Part shown: piece after piece, positions 36,670 through 45,827 of the stretch
How positions within the stretch are numbered: the stretch's first letter is position 1
Layout of the letters: each line of letters starts with the position of its first letter
NCBI RefSeq assembly: GCF_000338295.1
Contig: NZ_ANMO01000011.1
Span: 62,001 to 126,000 of the forward strand
Direction of reading: 5' to 3'
Length of the DNA stretch: 64,000 nucleotides
Source of the DNA: Rhodopirellula europaea 6C
GTDB taxonomy: Bacteria; Planctomycetota; Planctomycetia; Pirellulales; Pirellulaceae
Translations under genes and position numbers: made by a program
The notes under the pieces: model-generated
The model's input: only the letters and a program-made list of their open reading frames with translations
Told to the model about the DNA's origin: nothing
Database searches by the model: none

Positions 36670-37162
36670 CGCATTTCCTTTGAGTGGTCGGTGTGGGATT
36701 AGGTGGACCGAAAAATCCAATTCGGTATCTCAACCAAAGCTTCCCAAAATTCTTTCACACCGCACACCCCGAGACGCCCAGCCGACCTCAAACACTCGTC
36801 GAATTCCTCACCCGCGGACAGCGCCACCGCGGCCATCAACCACCACCGGATGACTCGCGGAACCATCCGGCAACCAGGCCGACACAGAACACCGCCAATT
36901 GATTTAGGAAAAAAATTGTTTGGCAAATTCTGGACACGCAATCGAGATGGACACTTCCAATTCAACCACTTTTCACACGCACAAAAAACAGGCAGCCTCG
37001 CCGACCCCCGCCACATCAGGGCTTGCTCAAAAAACACGCAGCCTCCAAGCGGCGACGTAAGTCCCATTGCTAGCAAAGGTTCCGAAGGCACGTTTGATCG
37101 GCCTCGAGGATAGCACCACGTCCCAAACGACCCGTGCACCCTCAGCCCAACTCACTCCTGAC
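36670..37162. other. Non-coding gap between ferritin-like and RHH genes
   Basis: About 490 bases separate the divergent ferritin-like (minus) and ribbon-helix-helix (plus) genes. No gene, tRNA or strong repeat was recognised. A run of A/T-rich sequence around 36905-36925 may mark a promoter, but no convincing -35/-10 pair was found. Confidence 0.45.
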
Positions 37163-37918
37163 ATGACGTCATCGCCTTCGCACCGAACCGAATCCACTGA
37201 CTCCCGACAAGTCTCTTCGTCACGGATGAACGAAAATTCAGTGGAGCAAACCGCCGCGAGCGATGATGCCCCAGCCGTCTACGCTAGTGACTTGGCTCGG
37301 CCCACCGGTTCGACCAGCTCTTCCACCAAGACCAAAGCTCCATCGGTTGCCGCAGCAACGAGCCCCATCAAGCTGTCGCCGTTCGACCCAGACATGCCCT
37401 ACGAAGATCGCCCGGAGATGGTCCTCAAACTGGCCGCCGAAGCCTTCGCTCAAACCGGAAGCTGGGTCGTCTTCTATCGCGAGATCATGGGCTGCGACGG
37501 CGTCGTTTGGAAACTGTTCCCCGAAGCCCCCCAACGCCGCCACTTCGAGTCCAGCCCCGAGTTCGCGGAACTGCTCGAGATCATGACCTCGATCCGCAGC
37601 CAGGACAATTCGAAGACCAGCTTGCACGAACCCGAACGAATGATCACCGTTCGCCTGCCACGCTCGATGCACTCGACCGCGGTCAAGGAAGCCTCCGAAC
37701 TGGGCCTGAGCATCAACAGCTACTGCCTGACCAAACTGCTTCAACCGATTAACAAACGCTTCACCCCGCTAGAAGCTGGCCCCCGCCGCGGACGTCGCCC
37801 CGGACCTCAAATCCAAGTCGAAAAAACCGCCACCGGCGAGATCTCCATGCAGCGTATTCGCGTACCATCGAAGTCGACCAAATCGACTCCCAAGTCTGGC
37901 CGGAAATCCCAGAAGTAG
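37163..37918 (+). CDS. HicB-like ribbon-helix-helix protein with disordered ends
   Basis: The 251-residue protein has a serine/threonine-rich N-terminal region (about 1-75), a middle part with FAQTGSWVVFYREIMGCDGVVWKLFP, and near 185-225 a ribbon-helix-helix DNA-binding motif of the HicB type (ITVRLPRSMHSTAVKEASELGLSINSYCLTKLL). The C-terminus is basic (GPRRGRRPGPQ..., KSTPKSGRKSQK). No HicA-like toxin is visible next to it, so it is not an obvious toxin-antitoxin pair. ATG 37226 (MNENSVEQ) is an alternative start; no strong Shine-Dalgarno separates the two. It precedes a WYL regulator by 102 bases. Confidence 0.6.
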   Translation: MTSSPSHRTESTDSRQVSSSRMNENSVEQTAASDDAPAVYASDLARPTGSTSSSTKTKAPSVAAATSPIKLSPFDPDMPYEDRPEMVLKLAAEAFAQTGSWVVFYREIMGCDGVVWKLFPEAPQRRHFESSPEFAELLEIMTSIRSQDNSKTSLHEPERMITVRLPRSMHSTAVKEASELGLSINSYCLTKLLQPINKRFTPLEAGPRRGRRPGPQIQVEKTATGEISMQRIRVPSKSTKSTPKSGRKSQK

Positions 37919-38020
37919 TCGCGAACCTGATCCGGATCACGACGTCCTTCCGGAGCGCAACCGATCCATCTCGCGCAACCGCATCTTGCTCCCGACCACC
38001 TGACCCCAGGCATCTTCGAA

Positions 38021-39046
38021 GTGGCACGCAACGAACAACTGATTCGCCAACACAAACTCCTGCAGCTCCTCGAAGATTCACGCTTTGGCCGAACCCTGGA
38101 TGAACTGCGCGGCGACCTGATCCTGGACCTGGGACTGTCGACGCTGCACACCCGCACGGTCCGCCGCGACGTCGAGGCTCTGCAAGGCGCAGGCTACGAT
38201 ATTCAAAACGAGGTCCTGGAACGCGGCCGCATCTACCGCCTTGGTCGCAACCACACCGCGGTCCACGAAATCGCGTTTTCGGCGACCGAGCTGATCGCGC
38301 TGTCGATCGGCCGTGAACTGCTTTACCCGCTGATGGGCACCCAGTACTGGCAAGGCATCGAGACGTTCTGGAACAAAGTCCAAGAAGCGATTCCCGAAGG
38401 CGTCTACGAACACTACCAGCGATACCGAAAAGTCCTGTACGTTTCCGGAACCCCCAGCAAAACGTACGAAGCTCAATCGGGAATGCTGAAGACGATTAAC
38501 CGAGCAATCCTGGAACACCGCGTCGTCGAGATCAAATACAAACCGATCGGCCGCGAAGCATCCGTGCGTCAGATCGAACCCTATGGTTTGGCCGTTCATC
38601 AAAACAGCATCTACGTGGTCGCCGCAGCCCCCGAGGTCACCGACGAGTCCGAACGACTTCGCAACTGGAAGCTCGATCGATTCACACAGGCCACCGTACT
38701 GGACGACTACTTCAAACCCGACCCGAAGATCAACCTGAATGAGTTCCTGGGAAAGAGCATCGGCATCTTCTCGGGCGACAGCAGCACACCGGTCAAGATT
38801 CGGCTGGGCAACCGATCCGCGTCGTACCTTCGCGAAGACCCTTGGCACCCGGAACAAAAATTGGAACCGGTCGACGCCGACGATCCGGCATCCGACACGA
38901 TCCTAACCGTTCCCGCGTCACATCCTCGCGAACTACTTCCGAAGGTGCTCGCTCTGGGAAGCGACGCGGAAGTTTTGGAACCGGCGGAATACAGACAAGC
39001 CGTCGCGGACGTCATTGAAAAGCTCGCCCAAACCTACAACGGCTAG
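38021..39046 (+). CDS. WYL-domain transcriptional regulator
   Basis: The 341-residue protein has an N-terminal winged helix-turn-helix (about 5-80, RQHKLLQLLEDSRFGRTLDELRG...TVRRDVEALQGAGY) and a central WYL domain (about 150-250, RVVEIKYKPIGREASVRQIEPYGLAVHQNSIYVVAAA...), followed by a C-terminal extension (WCX). WYL regulators sense nucleic-acid or nucleotide ligands and often control defence or DNA-damage genes. The start is GTG 38021. It is preceded by the HicB-like gene in the same direction, and the two may be one unit. The DNA target is unknown. Confidence 0.85.
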   Translation: MARNEQLIRQHKLLQLLEDSRFGRTLDELRGDLILDLGLSTLHTRTVRRDVEALQGAGYDIQNEVLERGRIYRLGRNHTAVHEIAFSATELIALSIGRELLYPLMGTQYWQGIETFWNKVQEAIPEGVYEHYQRYRKVLYVSGTPSKTYEAQSGMLKTINRAILEHRVVEIKYKPIGREASVRQIEPYGLAVHQNSIYVVAAAPEVTDESERLRNWKLDRFTQATVLDDYFKPDPKINLNEFLGKSIGIFSGDSSTPVKIRLGNRSASYLREDPWHPEQKLEPVDADDPASDTILTVPASHPRELLPKVLALGSDAEVLEPAEYRQAVADVIEKLAQTYNG

Positions 39047-39100
39047 TCACATAAGCTCGCCCGAGTAGACGCGGCAAGCAAGTCTCACGCATGAAACGAC

Positions 39101-39126
39101 CGTACGATGGACTTCCAAGTCCGTCG
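39101..39126. repeat. Dispersed 26-bp hairpin element, copy 2
   Basis: Exact match to 8424..8449, lying between the WYL regulator and pyrK, which converge here. It could form a strong stem-loop at the ends of both transcripts. See the first copy for the stem structure. Confidence 0.75.
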
Positions 39127-39136
39127 GGCCAACACC

Positions 39137-39994
39137 TCAGTCCCAAACGATCTTGCAGGCGTCGAAGATTGGGCCTTCCACGCAAGTGCGTTTGTAATCC
39201 CACTCGCCATCGTCTTGCTTGACTTTGGCGACACACGAGAAACAAATCCCGATCCCGCACGCCATCGGTGTTTCCATCGACACTTGGCAATCAACACCCA
39301 GCCGCTCGCAGACCTCAGCCGACTTTTCCATCATGATCTCCGGCCCGCAGGTGATGACGCGGATACGAGTCTCGGGACTTTCGCTTTGAAGCGACTGCAA
39401 ACGGTCGGCCAACACATCGGGCACGCGTGCGGCGCGACCTTCGGATCCATCGTCCGTGCAGGTCGTCACCTCAAATTCAGCCGATCGAAAATCGTCGACG
39501 CCCGCTAACAAAGAAGCACGACGAGCTCCGTAAATCAACTCGACATCCTTGGCCCAACCACGCTGCCTCGCATCGCGTCCCGCGGCGAGCATTGGGGTTT
39601 GGCCGATTCCACCAACCGCCATGATCAACCGATCACACGGCCGATCATCAAAACCATTTCCGAGCGGTCCCCATACCGTGACCATCGTTCCGACGGGAGC
39701 TTCCGACAACGGAAGCGTGAGCGCCCCTTTGCGCAGATAGATCAGATCGATCGACTCGGGCTGGCCATCAACGCCCGCGTGCACGTCATAAATCGCGAAA
39801 GCTCGCCCGATCAACGGTGCGTTGACGCCCGTCATTCGAATCATGACAAACTGCCCGGGGCGGAAAGACCGTGCGATCTCCGGTGCCGCCACGCGAAGCA
39901 AATACGTGTTCTCCGCGATGGCTTCGTTGCGGATCAGCGGTGCATCGACACGCACCATCGCGTCGGCGTAGTGGGCAGCGTGCAAGTTGGACAT
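39137..39994 (-). CDS. pyrK: Dihydroorotate dehydrogenase electron transfer subunit
   Basis: The 285-residue protein has the ferredoxin-reductase FAD domain (RPGQFVMIRMTGVNAPLIGRAFAIYD), the NAD(P) part (IMAVGGIGQTPMLAAGRDA...) and a C-terminal [2Fe-2S] cluster with four cysteines, C246-x4-C251-x2-C254-x16-C271 (MACGIGICFSCVAKV...YKRTCVEGP). This is PyrK, which passes electrons from dihydroorotate dehydrogenase to NAD+. The pyrD gene is not adjacent, so the partner must lie elsewhere. The start is ATG 39994. It lies near, but oriented away from, the Tat-exported transglutaminase gene. Confidence 0.9.
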   Translation of the reverse strand: MSNLHAAHYADAMVRVDAPLIRNEAIAENTYLLRVAAPEIARSFRPGQFVMIRMTGVNAPLIGRAFAIYDVHAGVDGQPESIDLIYLRKGALTLPLSEAPVGTMVTVWGPLGNGFDDRPCDRLIMAVGGIGQTPMLAAGRDARQRGWAKDVELIYGARRASLLAGVDDFRSAEFEVTTCTDDGSEGRAARVPDVLADRLQSLQSESPETRIRVITCGPEIMMEKSAEVCERLGVDCQVSMETPMACGIGICFSCVAKVKQDDGEWDYKRTCVEGPIFDACKIVWD

Positions 39995-40075
39995 GTGCTC
40001 AAGGGGTCAAGACTCGAAACGATTCATTCGGCCCGAGAAGTGTACCGCCACTTCGTTTGCACCTCTAGGACGCCC

Positions 40076-41143
40076 TCAAACGGGCTTGCGAATAAACTCC
40101 ACCCGCGGCGCCTTCGATCCCTGTCGGTCGCACCTGAAAAACTCCGCGACGTATCGGACCGGGGTCCGCTGCTCGGGCACGCGGAATCGATCCCCCTTCT
40201 GCAAAACCGGGCGTGCTTCCAACATCCCGCCAAATTGTTCGGTCCCAGCGGCCTGACATGGGTACCAAGTCCCCGCCAATTCGCCGCGCTCAGGCTTGGC
40301 ATCCTTCGGCTCCAAATAGAACTCCGGATAGCAGTGCCCCGGAATCCAAACCATCCGCGCCGGAATGCCGGCGTTGCGACACAACGCGACAAACAAACTG
40401 GTCATGTCTTCACAATCACCCACGCCGGCTTTGAGAGCATCCGACGCGTCGCGAATCGGGCCTTCTTGATAACGCACCTTGTCCCGGACCACGTCATAGA
40501 TCTGACGCACTTTTTCCCAATCACTCTCCGGCGCATCGCCAGCCAACTCACGAGACAAAGCTCGGATGGAAGGATGCGAAGAATCGATCATCGGGCTGTT
40601 GCCCATGTAAGCCCGCATCTCGCGAGGCAACCTCGCTGGAACAATCAAATTGTCCGTTTCCGTGGGAGCCACAATCGGTTGCCGAACGACCTCCATTTCC
40701 AATTCGACTTGAATCGAACCTCCCGATGTCAAACGCGGAATTGCAACGACAACTTGCCGTGCCCCATCCAATTCGCGGACGGCGACATTGCCAACACGTC
40801 CATCCACCATGCGATCCTTGATCGAAACCGTTTGCTCCGGCCAATCCATGAACACGGGGAAAGTCGCCAGCCCCGAAGTAAACGTCACCGGCGTGTCGAT
40901 GTTCACGCCCAAACGCCAACGCGTGGTCTGAGGAACAGTCAAATCGAGCTGCGTCGCTGCAACGGGAGATGCATCCAACTGCGACTGCGCCGCGTTTTCG
41001 CCAGCAGCGTTCGACAAGCCTTCTTGCCCAAACACGCTGCCAATAGGCAGAACCGATCCGGCAACGACAAAAGCGCCTGTTCCCGAGCCAACAAGAGATC
41101 GCAAACACGCGCGACGAGTCATTTGTTTCTTTGATTCAGTCAT
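40076..41143 (-). CDS. Tat-exported transglutaminase-like protein
   Basis: The 355-residue protein has a twin-arginine signal (MTRRACLRSLVGSGTGAFVVAGSVLPIG), about 150 residues of beta-rich sequence, then a transglutaminase-like core: AGVGDCEDMTSLFVALCRNAGIPARMVWIPGHCYPEF with the catalytic Cys in GDCED and the His in GHCYPEF. It probably acts as a peptidase or crosslinker in the periplasm. ATG 41143 is preferred to GTG 41149. The Tat signal suggests folding before export. Confidence 0.8.
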   Translation of the reverse strand: MTESKKQMTRRACLRSLVGSGTGAFVVAGSVLPIGSVFGQEGLSNAAGENAAQSQLDASPVAATQLDLTVPQTTRWRLGVNIDTPVTFTSGLATFPVFMDWPEQTVSIKDRMVDGRVGNVAVRELDGARQVVVAIPRLTSGGSIQVELEMEVVRQPIVAPTETDNLIVPARLPREMRAYMGNSPMIDSSHPSIRALSRELAGDAPESDWEKVRQIYDVVRDKVRYQEGPIRDASDALKAGVGDCEDMTSLFVALCRNAGIPARMVWIPGHCYPEFYLEPKDAKPERGELAGTWYPCQAAGTEQFGGMLEARPVLQKGDRFRVPEQRTPVRYVAEFFRCDRQGSKAPRVEFIRKPV

Positions 41144-41361
41144 ACCCACATTCTAACTCCCGCGGGTCTCGATCCCAAAGATTTTCCGCCGCCTCGTGCC
41201 GCTCAAACCCTCCAACCTTCCATCCAGAGAGGTTGTGCAGTTTTGAAGTGCCGTGCTCGCAAGGTTGAATTCACCCTCCTGAACGCAGTTGGGGAGGGTC
41301 GGAATGCGAGCGTTCAGCGAGAATTCCGGGGAGGGTAGTGCGCGACGTTTCCCATGCTCGG

Positions 41362-41433
41362 GTCGCGGTAGGGACGACCGTTTCCGGTCGCCCCCCGCAC
41401 AGATCCGTACGTGAGTGTTGTCTCATACGGCTC
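41362..41433 (-). ncRNA. Group II intron domains V and VI
   Basis: Domain V covers 41402..41433: it starts GAGCCGTATGAG and ends CTCACGTACGGATC, with the AGC triad and the CG bulge before TACGG. Domain VI (41362..41400) has the stem GGGCGACCG-GAAA-CGGTCGTCCC with a bulged A in CTACC, the branch point. The tip of domain V (ACAACA) lacks the usual GNRA loop. Confidence 0.75.
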
Positions 41434-42916
41434 CTGCCTTGATTCGGGCGCGAAATCTTTGATCTGGATACGGGTGGCTGACTTTGGCTGGAGGCAAGTA
41501 GATCCGCAGCAGACGCTTCATCCGCGACCACGGCCAGCGATGACGCTGGCTCCGACGCCGCAGCGCACGCAACCACAGACGGCTGACCTCGTCACGAAAT
41601 CGACGCAGTCGGCTCACGTTGCCCGGGACGGCATAATAGGCCATCCAACCACGAACCACCCTGCCAAGCCAACGGCCTTGCTGGCCGATCCCCTGGTGGC
41701 GCCGACGATGAAGTTTCGCTTTGATTGCCGAGAGGGTATGAGCCATCCGGCTCGCGATCGTCTCGCGGCGAATCATGAACCAACCCTTCTTCGCGCTGGT
41801 ATCACAGCGATGTGTGAAGCCGAGAAAGTCGAACGTTTCCGGTCGACCTTCTCCACGCTCGGACCGTCGTTCGATCGCGTAACGACCGAACTCGATCAAG
41901 CGTGTCTTCTCGGGATGAAGCTCCAGGCCAAACTTCCCAAAACGCTCCCGGAGTGCTTCCAGGCACATTTCAGCCTCAGCCTTGCTCTCAAACCCGATCA
42001 CGAAATCATCGACGTACCGAACCACAACGACGTCCTTGCGGCCGCGTTGCTTTCGCCAGTGGTCGATCCACAAGTCCAACACATAGTGAAGATAGATGTT
42101 CGCTAGCAGCGGCGAGATCACCGCTCCTTGCGGAGTCCCCACCGTCGTCTTGGACCATTCCCCGTCTTCGCTGACACCGGCTCGAAGCCATTTGCCAATC
42201 AGACGGAGAATCCGCTTGTCGCTAATGCGATGCTCGATGAACTTCATGAGCCACTTGTGGTCCACGTTGTCAAAGAAGCCTTTCACATCGGCGTCCAGAA
42301 TCCAGTTCACTCTTTTCCTGCTCACGCCAACACACAACGCATCGAGTGCGTCGTAAGCGCCGCGACCAGGACGGCCGCCATAACTGAATCCGAGAAAATC
42401 CTGCTCGTAGATGCACTGCATCACCCACGCAGTGGCCTTTTGGACAATCTTATCCTCCAGGGCCGCGATGCCGATCGGACGTTGCCGTCCATCGGCTTTG
42501 GAAATGTAGATTCTCTTGGAGGGTTTCGCTCGGTAGGCGCCCCGGTGAATGCGACCGTGGAGAGCCTCGATCGAGGCTTCCCGGTCTTGCTCGTACAGTT
42601 GCCAAGTCACTTCGTCGATGCCAACCGCGGCAGACTTCTTCAAAGCATCGAAGGCCTCGTGCAGCAGCGGAACGTTGATGTGATGCAACAGGTTCTCGAA
42701 CTTCAGCGTGGGACGATCCCTCGCTGTTTCGCGCACACCCGACAGCCCGCGTGAACGACGCTTGGTCCGACTCGAAGTTCGGGGTCGATCGTGCTGCAAG
42801 GTGTTCATCTTGGCTGAGTCCCTTTCCTCGACGGACTCCGCGACCGGTTCAGTTCCGGCGTTGTTCGCCCGCGTCGGCGGTACTATGGACTCATCCGACT
42901 TCCGATCAGCGTTCAT
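41423..42916 (-). CDS. ltrA: Group II intron reverse transcriptase/maturase
   Basis: The 497-residue protein has the RT domain: KSAAVGIDEVTWQLYEQ, PSKRIYISKADGRQRPIGIAALEDKIVQKA, the thumb and palm with VVVVRYVDDFVIGF (YVDD active site), TPQGAVISPLLANIYLHYVLD, and a C-terminal group II maturase part (WFMIRRETIASRMAHTLSAIKAKLH). No HNH endonuclease domain is visible at the C-terminus. ATG 42916 (MNADRKSDESIVPP) is preferred to GTG 43018; GGGAAAGG lies a few bases upstream of it. The stop TGA (41425) falls inside domain V, so the last codons (AGAV) overlap the catalytic RNA. Confidence 0.9.
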   Translation of the reverse strand: MNADRKSDESIVPPTRANNAGTEPVAESVEERDSAKMNTLQHDRPRTSSRTKRRSRGLSGVRETARDRPTLKFENLLHHINVPLLHEAFDALKKSAAVGIDEVTWQLYEQDREASIEALHGRIHRGAYRAKPSKRIYISKADGRQRPIGIAALEDKIVQKATAWVMQCIYEQDFLGFSYGGRPGRGAYDALDALCVGVSRKRVNWILDADVKGFFDNVDHKWLMKFIEHRISDKRILRLIGKWLRAGVSEDGEWSKTTVGTPQGAVISPLLANIYLHYVLDLWIDHWRKQRGRKDVVVVRYVDDFVIGFESKAEAEMCLEALRERFGKFGLELHPEKTRLIEFGRYAIERRSERGEGRPETFDFLGFTHRCDTSAKKGWFMIRRETIASRMAHTLSAIKAKLHRRRHQGIGQQGRWLGRVVRGWMAYYAVPGNVSRLRRFRDEVSRLWLRALRRRSQRHRWPWSRMKRLLRIYLPPAKVSHPYPDQRFRARIKAGAV

Positions 42917-43203
42917 GGCAGCCTTTCCCGCTGGACGGTTCGCTGCCCGTGCAGCCAGCGAGCAAGCTCGCCGCCGCAACTGATCGGATCTCCCGGTTCT
43001 CGCGATTGAGATTTCCACGCATGCACAGGTTCCCCAGACTCCGCCGTGTCCGCGCCGCTCTCGCCATACGCGAGCGTCGCGATTTCGCCTTCCCCGTAGA
43101 GGGACCAGGTCGGCACACGGAAGTTCAGATTTCGGAGCTCAATAGCTGGCCTGCGTTTCCCCCTTGCCGGACGCTCAGCGCGGATCGGTTACCCTCTCCG
43201 CAC

Positions 43204-43528
43204 CTCCGGTGGAGGCCATAGCAGTTGGCTAAACTTTCTACGTAGGACACTTTCATTCCCTATCTCAATCCGGTTTATCCCGGCACTCCCCTCACCCTCG
43301 CGTACGCCTGAACGGCGTCACTCGACCTCTCCCCAAACTTCGTTTCGGGAGAGGTACGCCGTGTAAAAATCTGCCGAAAAGCGGTATTAGAAAACTGCAC
43401 GACCTCCAGATTGGGCACGATCGTCACAGCCGGACCAGGAACCAACTTGGCTCGGCCTTCCTGCTAAACTGTTCGCCCCCCGCCAATGCTGGCGCCCCAT
43501 CCTCGCCCTACCTGCTCCACATCCCACC
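43204..43528. other. Non-coding DNA upstream of the sulfatase with hairpins
   Basis: About 325 bases from the intron 5' end to the sulfatase start. It contains a perfect eight-pair hairpin, CCTCTCCC/GGGAGAGG (43326..43354), and one half of the flanking inverted repeat at 43391..43406. No gene was accepted; the plus-strand promoter of the sulfatase may lie between 43400 and 43528. Confidence 0.5.
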
Positions 43529-45409
43529 ATGTCTTGGATCCACTCCGACCTCGGCGACACATTCCTTCGGACCACCTCAATCGCGGTCGCGATCACTGCT
43601 CTTCTCATTGCGTCCCCACAACCGATCAATGCGACTTCGCCCAACGTGATCGTCGTCATGACCGACGACCAGGGATACGGCGACTTCTCCTTCAACGGCA
43701 ACCCTTACACGCAAACGCCAGCGATCGATCAACTGGCATCTGAAAGCGTTCAGCTCACGGATTTCCATGTCGCTCCGATGTGCACGCCAACTCGCGGGCA
43801 ATTGATGTCTGGCCTAGACGCGTTTCGCAACGCCGCGATCAACGTCAGCAGTGGGCGAACACTGTTGCGACATGATTTGAAAACGATGGCCAATGTCTTC
43901 CAAGACGCTGGTTACCGGACCGGGATCTTTGGAAAATGGCACCTCGGCGACAACTATCCCTTCCGCCCCGAAGACCGAGGATTTGACGAAGCCTTGTGGT
44001 TCCCTTCGTCGCATATCAACAGCGTTCCCGATCACTGGGACAATGACTACTTCGATGACACTTACATTCACAACGGAAAACGTGTCGCGTATTCCGGCTA
44101 CTGCACCGACGTGTTCTTTGACGAAGCGATCAAGTGGTCAAAGCAATCCAGTTCGAATGGCTCACCCTTCTTCGCATTCATCCCGTTGAACTCCGCACAC
44201 TGGCCTTGGTTCGTTCCTGATCAATATCGCGACCGAGTCCGACAGATACTCAGCCGTGACAAAGCTCTGCAAGAAGAACTCCAGCAGAAACTCGACACCA
44301 CGCCCAGCAATCTCGAAGACCTGATCAGCTTTCTGGCGATGGGTTTGAACATCGACGACAACGTCGGCAAGCTGACTCAGTTCCTGAATGAATCCGGACT
44401 CGCCGAAAACACAATCCTTGTTTTTTTGACCGACAACGGCAGCACGTTCGGACACCACTACTTCAACGCGGGCATGCGAGGCAACAAAACCAAACTATGG
44501 GAAGGCGGTCACCGTGTTCCTTGCTTGATCCGCTGGCCCAACCAACTCGCCGCTCAAAAGATCGACGACCTGACACATGTGCAAGACCTTCTGCCGACGC
44601 TCGCTGATCTGGCCGATTGCGAGGAACACCTGCCCGGCTCACTGGATGGAACCAGCCTCGCGTCAAGGCTTCTCGGCACTACCGATTCTTTGGCCGATCG
44701 GATGCTGGTGATCAACTACAGCCGCATGCCACAGTTCAAAGTCACCTACACCAAAGGCAACCCCGCCATTCCTCGTCGCAACGGCGCCGCGGTGATGTGG
44801 AAGAAGTGGCGATTGCTAGAGAACCGACGTCTTTACGACGTGGAACAAGATCCTCACCAAGACCACAACGTCGCGCAAGATCACCCCGAAATCGTCGCGA
44901 AAATGCGAGAGCACTTGGCGACATGGTGGGACGGCGTGAAAGATGATGTGATGACTCCCGAACGCGTTGTGATCGGCAGCGAACAAGAGAACCCAAGCTT
45001 GCTGACCGCTTGCGAATGGCTGGATATCTTCGTTGATCAACAAGTCCAAATCCGCCGGGGTGTGCTTAAGAACGGAGTGTGGCATCTGATCGCCGATCAA
45101 CCCGGAACCTATGAATTCGCGCTGCGTCGTTGGCCCAAAGAATCAGGCTTGAAACTTGACCAAGCTATTCCGATGAAGCAAGTCACTGACGGAACATTTC
45201 CCGCTGGTGCCGCCCTGCCAATCAAGGCCGGCCGACTCAAGATCGGCGACTTCGATCAAACCAGCCTGGCGGATTCATCTGGCGAATCGATCACGTTCCG
45301 AACGCAACTCAGCGCCGGCCCAATCGAGATGCAAACCTGGATGCTCGACGGCAACCAAGATTCCATCTGCGGTGCTTACTACGTCGACGTTCAACGCGTC
45401 GAAGATTGA
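43529..45409 (+). CDS. Exported arylsulfatase-type sulfatase
   Basis: The 626-residue protein has a signal peptide (FLRTTSIAVAITALLIASPQPINA) and the sulfatase core: DDQGYGD (46-52, metal ligands), the formylglycine signature MCTPTRGQLMSG with C85 (CxPxR type), and GKWHLGD (135-141). Cysteine at this site must be converted to formylglycine by a sulfatase-modifying enzyme, which is not in this window. The C-terminal part is the usual four-stranded domain plus an extension. It probably removes sulfate from a polysaccharide outside the cytosol. Planctomycetes carry many such genes. It has no operon partner; the next gene is convergent. Confidence 0.9.
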   Translation: MSWIHSDLGDTFLRTTSIAVAITALLIASPQPINATSPNVIVVMTDDQGYGDFSFNGNPYTQTPAIDQLASESVQLTDFHVAPMCTPTRGQLMSGLDAFRNAAINVSSGRTLLRHDLKTMANVFQDAGYRTGIFGKWHLGDNYPFRPEDRGFDEALWFPSSHINSVPDHWDNDYFDDTYIHNGKRVAYSGYCTDVFFDEAIKWSKQSSSNGSPFFAFIPLNSAHWPWFVPDQYRDRVRQILSRDKALQEELQQKLDTTPSNLEDLISFLAMGLNIDDNVGKLTQFLNESGLAENTILVFLTDNGSTFGHHYFNAGMRGNKTKLWEGGHRVPCLIRWPNQLAAQKIDDLTHVQDLLPTLADLADCEEHLPGSLDGTSLASRLLGTTDSLADRMLVINYSRMPQFKVTYTKGNPAIPRRNGAAVMWKKWRLLENRRLYDVEQDPHQDHNVAQDHPEIVAKMREHLATWWDGVKDDVMTPERVVIGSEQENPSLLTACEWLDIFVDQQVQIRRGVLKNGVWHLIADQPGTYEFALRRWPKESGLKLDQAIPMKQVTDGTFPAGAALPIKAGRLKIGDFDQTSLADSSGESITFRTQLSAGPIEMQTWMLDGNQDSICGAYYVDVQRVED

Positions 45410-45411
45410 CG

Positions 45412-45741
45412 TCACCGCCGGGTCCCAGGCAATTTCCCCAGCAAACCAAGCACAAGCCCGATCACACCAATCACCTGGGGTGCGAGCATCCAAACGATGC
45501 TGAACCAGGCACTTGGATTCGCCGGGGGGCTGCCCGCGGAATAGCGAACCGAAAAGTAAATGCCCGTCAAAAAACCAAGTACCATTGCCGAGACAAAAAA
45601 GTAGACGACCATCCAAACGATCGAAACCAAACCAACTCGCACAAACACCAAAAGGCTATGCCAGAACGTCCTGGGTTCCTCGGCGACCGAATGGTTGTCC
45701 GCACCGTCACCGACAGAATAAGGATTGAATTCGGGCGACAT
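45412..45741 (-). CDS. Small two- or three-helix membrane protein
   Basis: The 109-residue protein has a polar N-terminus (MSPEFNPYSVGDGADNHSVAEEPRTF) and three hydrophobic segments (LLVFVRVGLVSIVWMVVYFFVSAMVLGFL, AWFSIVWMLAPQVIGVIGLVLGLLG). I do not recognise it. ATG 45741 is preferred to TTG 45744. Its stop is three bases from the convergent sulfatase stop. Confidence 0.6.
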   Translation of the reverse strand: MSPEFNPYSVGDGADNHSVAEEPRTFWHSLLVFVRVGLVSIVWMVVYFFVSAMVLGFLTGIYFSVRYSAGSPPANPSAWFSIVWMLAPQVIGVIGLVLGLLGKLPGTRR

Positions 45742-45827
45742 CAATGAACTTTTCTAAGAGGTGCAAAACGAATCATCAATAGATCATCCACAAACCAACG
45801 ACACCCTGTGGCCCTGCGTCACTTTCT

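Larger units (their letters stand above)
41362..43203 (-). mobile_element. Group II intron (complete, with reverse transcriptase)
   Basis: On the minus strand the intron opens with the GUGYG-type sequence GTGCG at 43203 and is followed by structured RNA, then the reverse transcriptase, then domains V and VI. The 3' end is set at TACCGCGAC (ending at 41362), eight bases after the bulged adenosine. The total is about 1842 bp. The boundary at 43203 rests on GTGCG alone. No second copy is in the window, and the surrounding DNA is non-coding, so no gene is clearly interrupted. Flanks carry inverted GAGGTYGTGCAGTTTT sequences. Confidence 0.75.

Noticed and set aside
39599-41134. 511-codon plus-strand open frame over pyrK and the transglutaminase gene
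   Set aside because: It covers two genes with clear motifs on the other strand and shows an Arg/His/Asn-rich translation without any domain.
43326-43354. Hairpin CCTCTCCC/GGGAGAGG as a terminator or intron target
   Set aside because: No U-run follows on either strand and it is more than 120 bases from the intron 5' end, so neither a terminator nor a class C insertion site is supported.
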